Source of the DNA: Haloferax sulfurifontis ATCC BAA-897
Lineage (GTDB): Archaea; Halobacteriota; Halobacteria; Halobacteriales; Haloferacaceae
Assembly: GCF_000337835.1 (NCBI RefSeq)
Contig: NZ_AOLM01000012.1
Coordinates: forward strand, 118,356-182,355
Direction of reading: 5' to 3'
Length of the DNA stretch: 64,000 nt
The notes under the pieces were generated by a model. That model had not been told where the DNA came from, ran no database searches, and was given only the letters and a program-made list of their open reading frames with translations. Of this stretch, positions 63,636 through 64,000 are shown in pieces. The first letter of the stretch is position 1; every line of letters begins with the position of its first letter. The translations under genes and the position numbers were made by a program.

Positions 63636-64000
63636 GATTCAATTCCACAAGGGTTCGTCTGAAACTTTTCGTCCCTTTTTGCCAATGTGCTACACGGACG
63701 GCTTCAATCCCACAAGGGTTCGTCTGAAACTTGCGTCGACGTTGATGGGGAGCGCGGGCCACGGCCGCTTCAATCCCACAAGGGTTCGTCTGAAACATTG
63801 TAGTAGCACCTGTTGCAATTGCACCGCAATTGCTTCAATCCCACAAGGGTTCGTCTGAAACCGGTTTCGCCTCTGGGGTCCGCCACGATGTCGCGGTGCT
63901 TCAATCCCACAAGGGTTCGTCTGAAACCGTAATCGCTCACGGATGGCGTGTGAAAGAGTGGGCGCTTCAATCCCACAAGGGTTCGTCTGAAACCGTTGAC
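63636..64000 (-). CRISPR. Trailer end of a type I-B CRISPR array (six repeats visible)
   Basis: 30-bp repeats lie at 63636-63665, 63701-63730, 63767-63796, 63832-63861, 63898-63927 and 63964-63993. The + strand reads GCTTCAATCCCACAAGGG then TTCGTCTGAAAC. The five complete spacers are 35, 36, 35, 36 and 36 bp; a sixth begins at 63994 and is cut off. On the minus strand the repeat starts GTTTCAGACGAACC and ends ATTGAAGC, the 8-nt 5' handle of Haloferax crRNAs, so transcription runs leftward. The leftmost repeat is degenerate (two changes), as expected at the leader-distal end. Confidence 0.95.

Noticed and set aside
63421..63858. Frames through the CRISPR array giving repeated FNPTRVRLK peptides
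   Set aside because: They arise from the 30-bp repeats and are not coding.

Overview
This window is chromosomal DNA from a halophilic archaeon, almost certainly a Haloferax species close to H. volcanii. Support comes from high GC, acidic proteins, leaderless archaeal promoters (a TATA-like box about 25 bp before many starts), the gene order trpD-F-E-G, the 75-nt intron in the elongator tRNA-Met, a desampylase-type JAMM protein beside idi, an Lrp gene and carA, and a CRISPR repeat of the Haloferax type I-B kind. Most of the window is core genome. The accessory material is a small AT-rich islet at about 14.06-15.2 kb, a pair of dispersed ~100-bp repeats, an array of hairpins inside one coding sequence, and the start of a CRISPR array at the right edge.

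Region by region: 1-2.7 kb holds a B12-dependent ribonucleotide reductase (cut by the left edge) behind a tiny upstream ORF. 3.1-7.4 kb has a small membrane protein and the trpDFEG operon, with a TGTAC-type operator. 7.5-7.8 kb has two identical tRNA-Val genes. 8-11.9 kb holds small membrane proteins, a CBS protein and a chemotaxis-type transducer. 12-14 kb is sucCD. 14.2-15.2 kb is a Fic/Doc-domain islet. 15.2-20.2 kb has a quinone reductase, an SDR and two tandem sodium-dependent (NSS) transporters. 20.4-22.2 kb is pccB-pccX, whose biotin-bearing partner pccA and biotin ligase lie at 31.8-34.7 kb. 23.5-27 kb is a tightly overlapping operon of cofD (F420 synthesis), a TIM-barrel protein, a CitG-like transferase, a DUF447 protein and ribosomal protein S17e. 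27.5-31.7 kb has tandem HD phosphohydrolases, an amidohydrolase and a UspA.

34.9-43.1 kb holds asd, an HPP protein, zinc-ribbon and small membrane proteins, tRNA-Pro, the adk-DUF106-cmk-cbf5 tail of the archaeal spc-type cluster, and a YeiH-type transporter. 43.3-46 kb has a UspA coupled to an APC transporter with two C-terminal UspA domains, the second broken by a one-base frameshift. 46.1-50.6 kb has an epoxide-hydrolase-like enzyme, a candidate structured RNA, an AIR-synthase-like protein, kynureninase and an SDR. 50.6-53.3 kb is the JAMM desampylase, IPP isomerase and Lrp regulator, divergent from carA. 53.4-63.3 kb holds a degenerate sensor kinase, a tandem GNAT, gatD, small membrane proteins, an ArsR-like regulator, a DUF1405 protein, phosphoglycerate mutase, a TVP38 protein and two haloarchaeal conserved proteins. 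The window ends with the intron-containing tRNA-Met and the trailer end of a CRISPR array whose leader and cas genes lie outside.

Family names come from recognising motifs by eye; no database search was run. Start codons were chosen from archaeal promoter spacing, operon overlaps and family alignment from memory.
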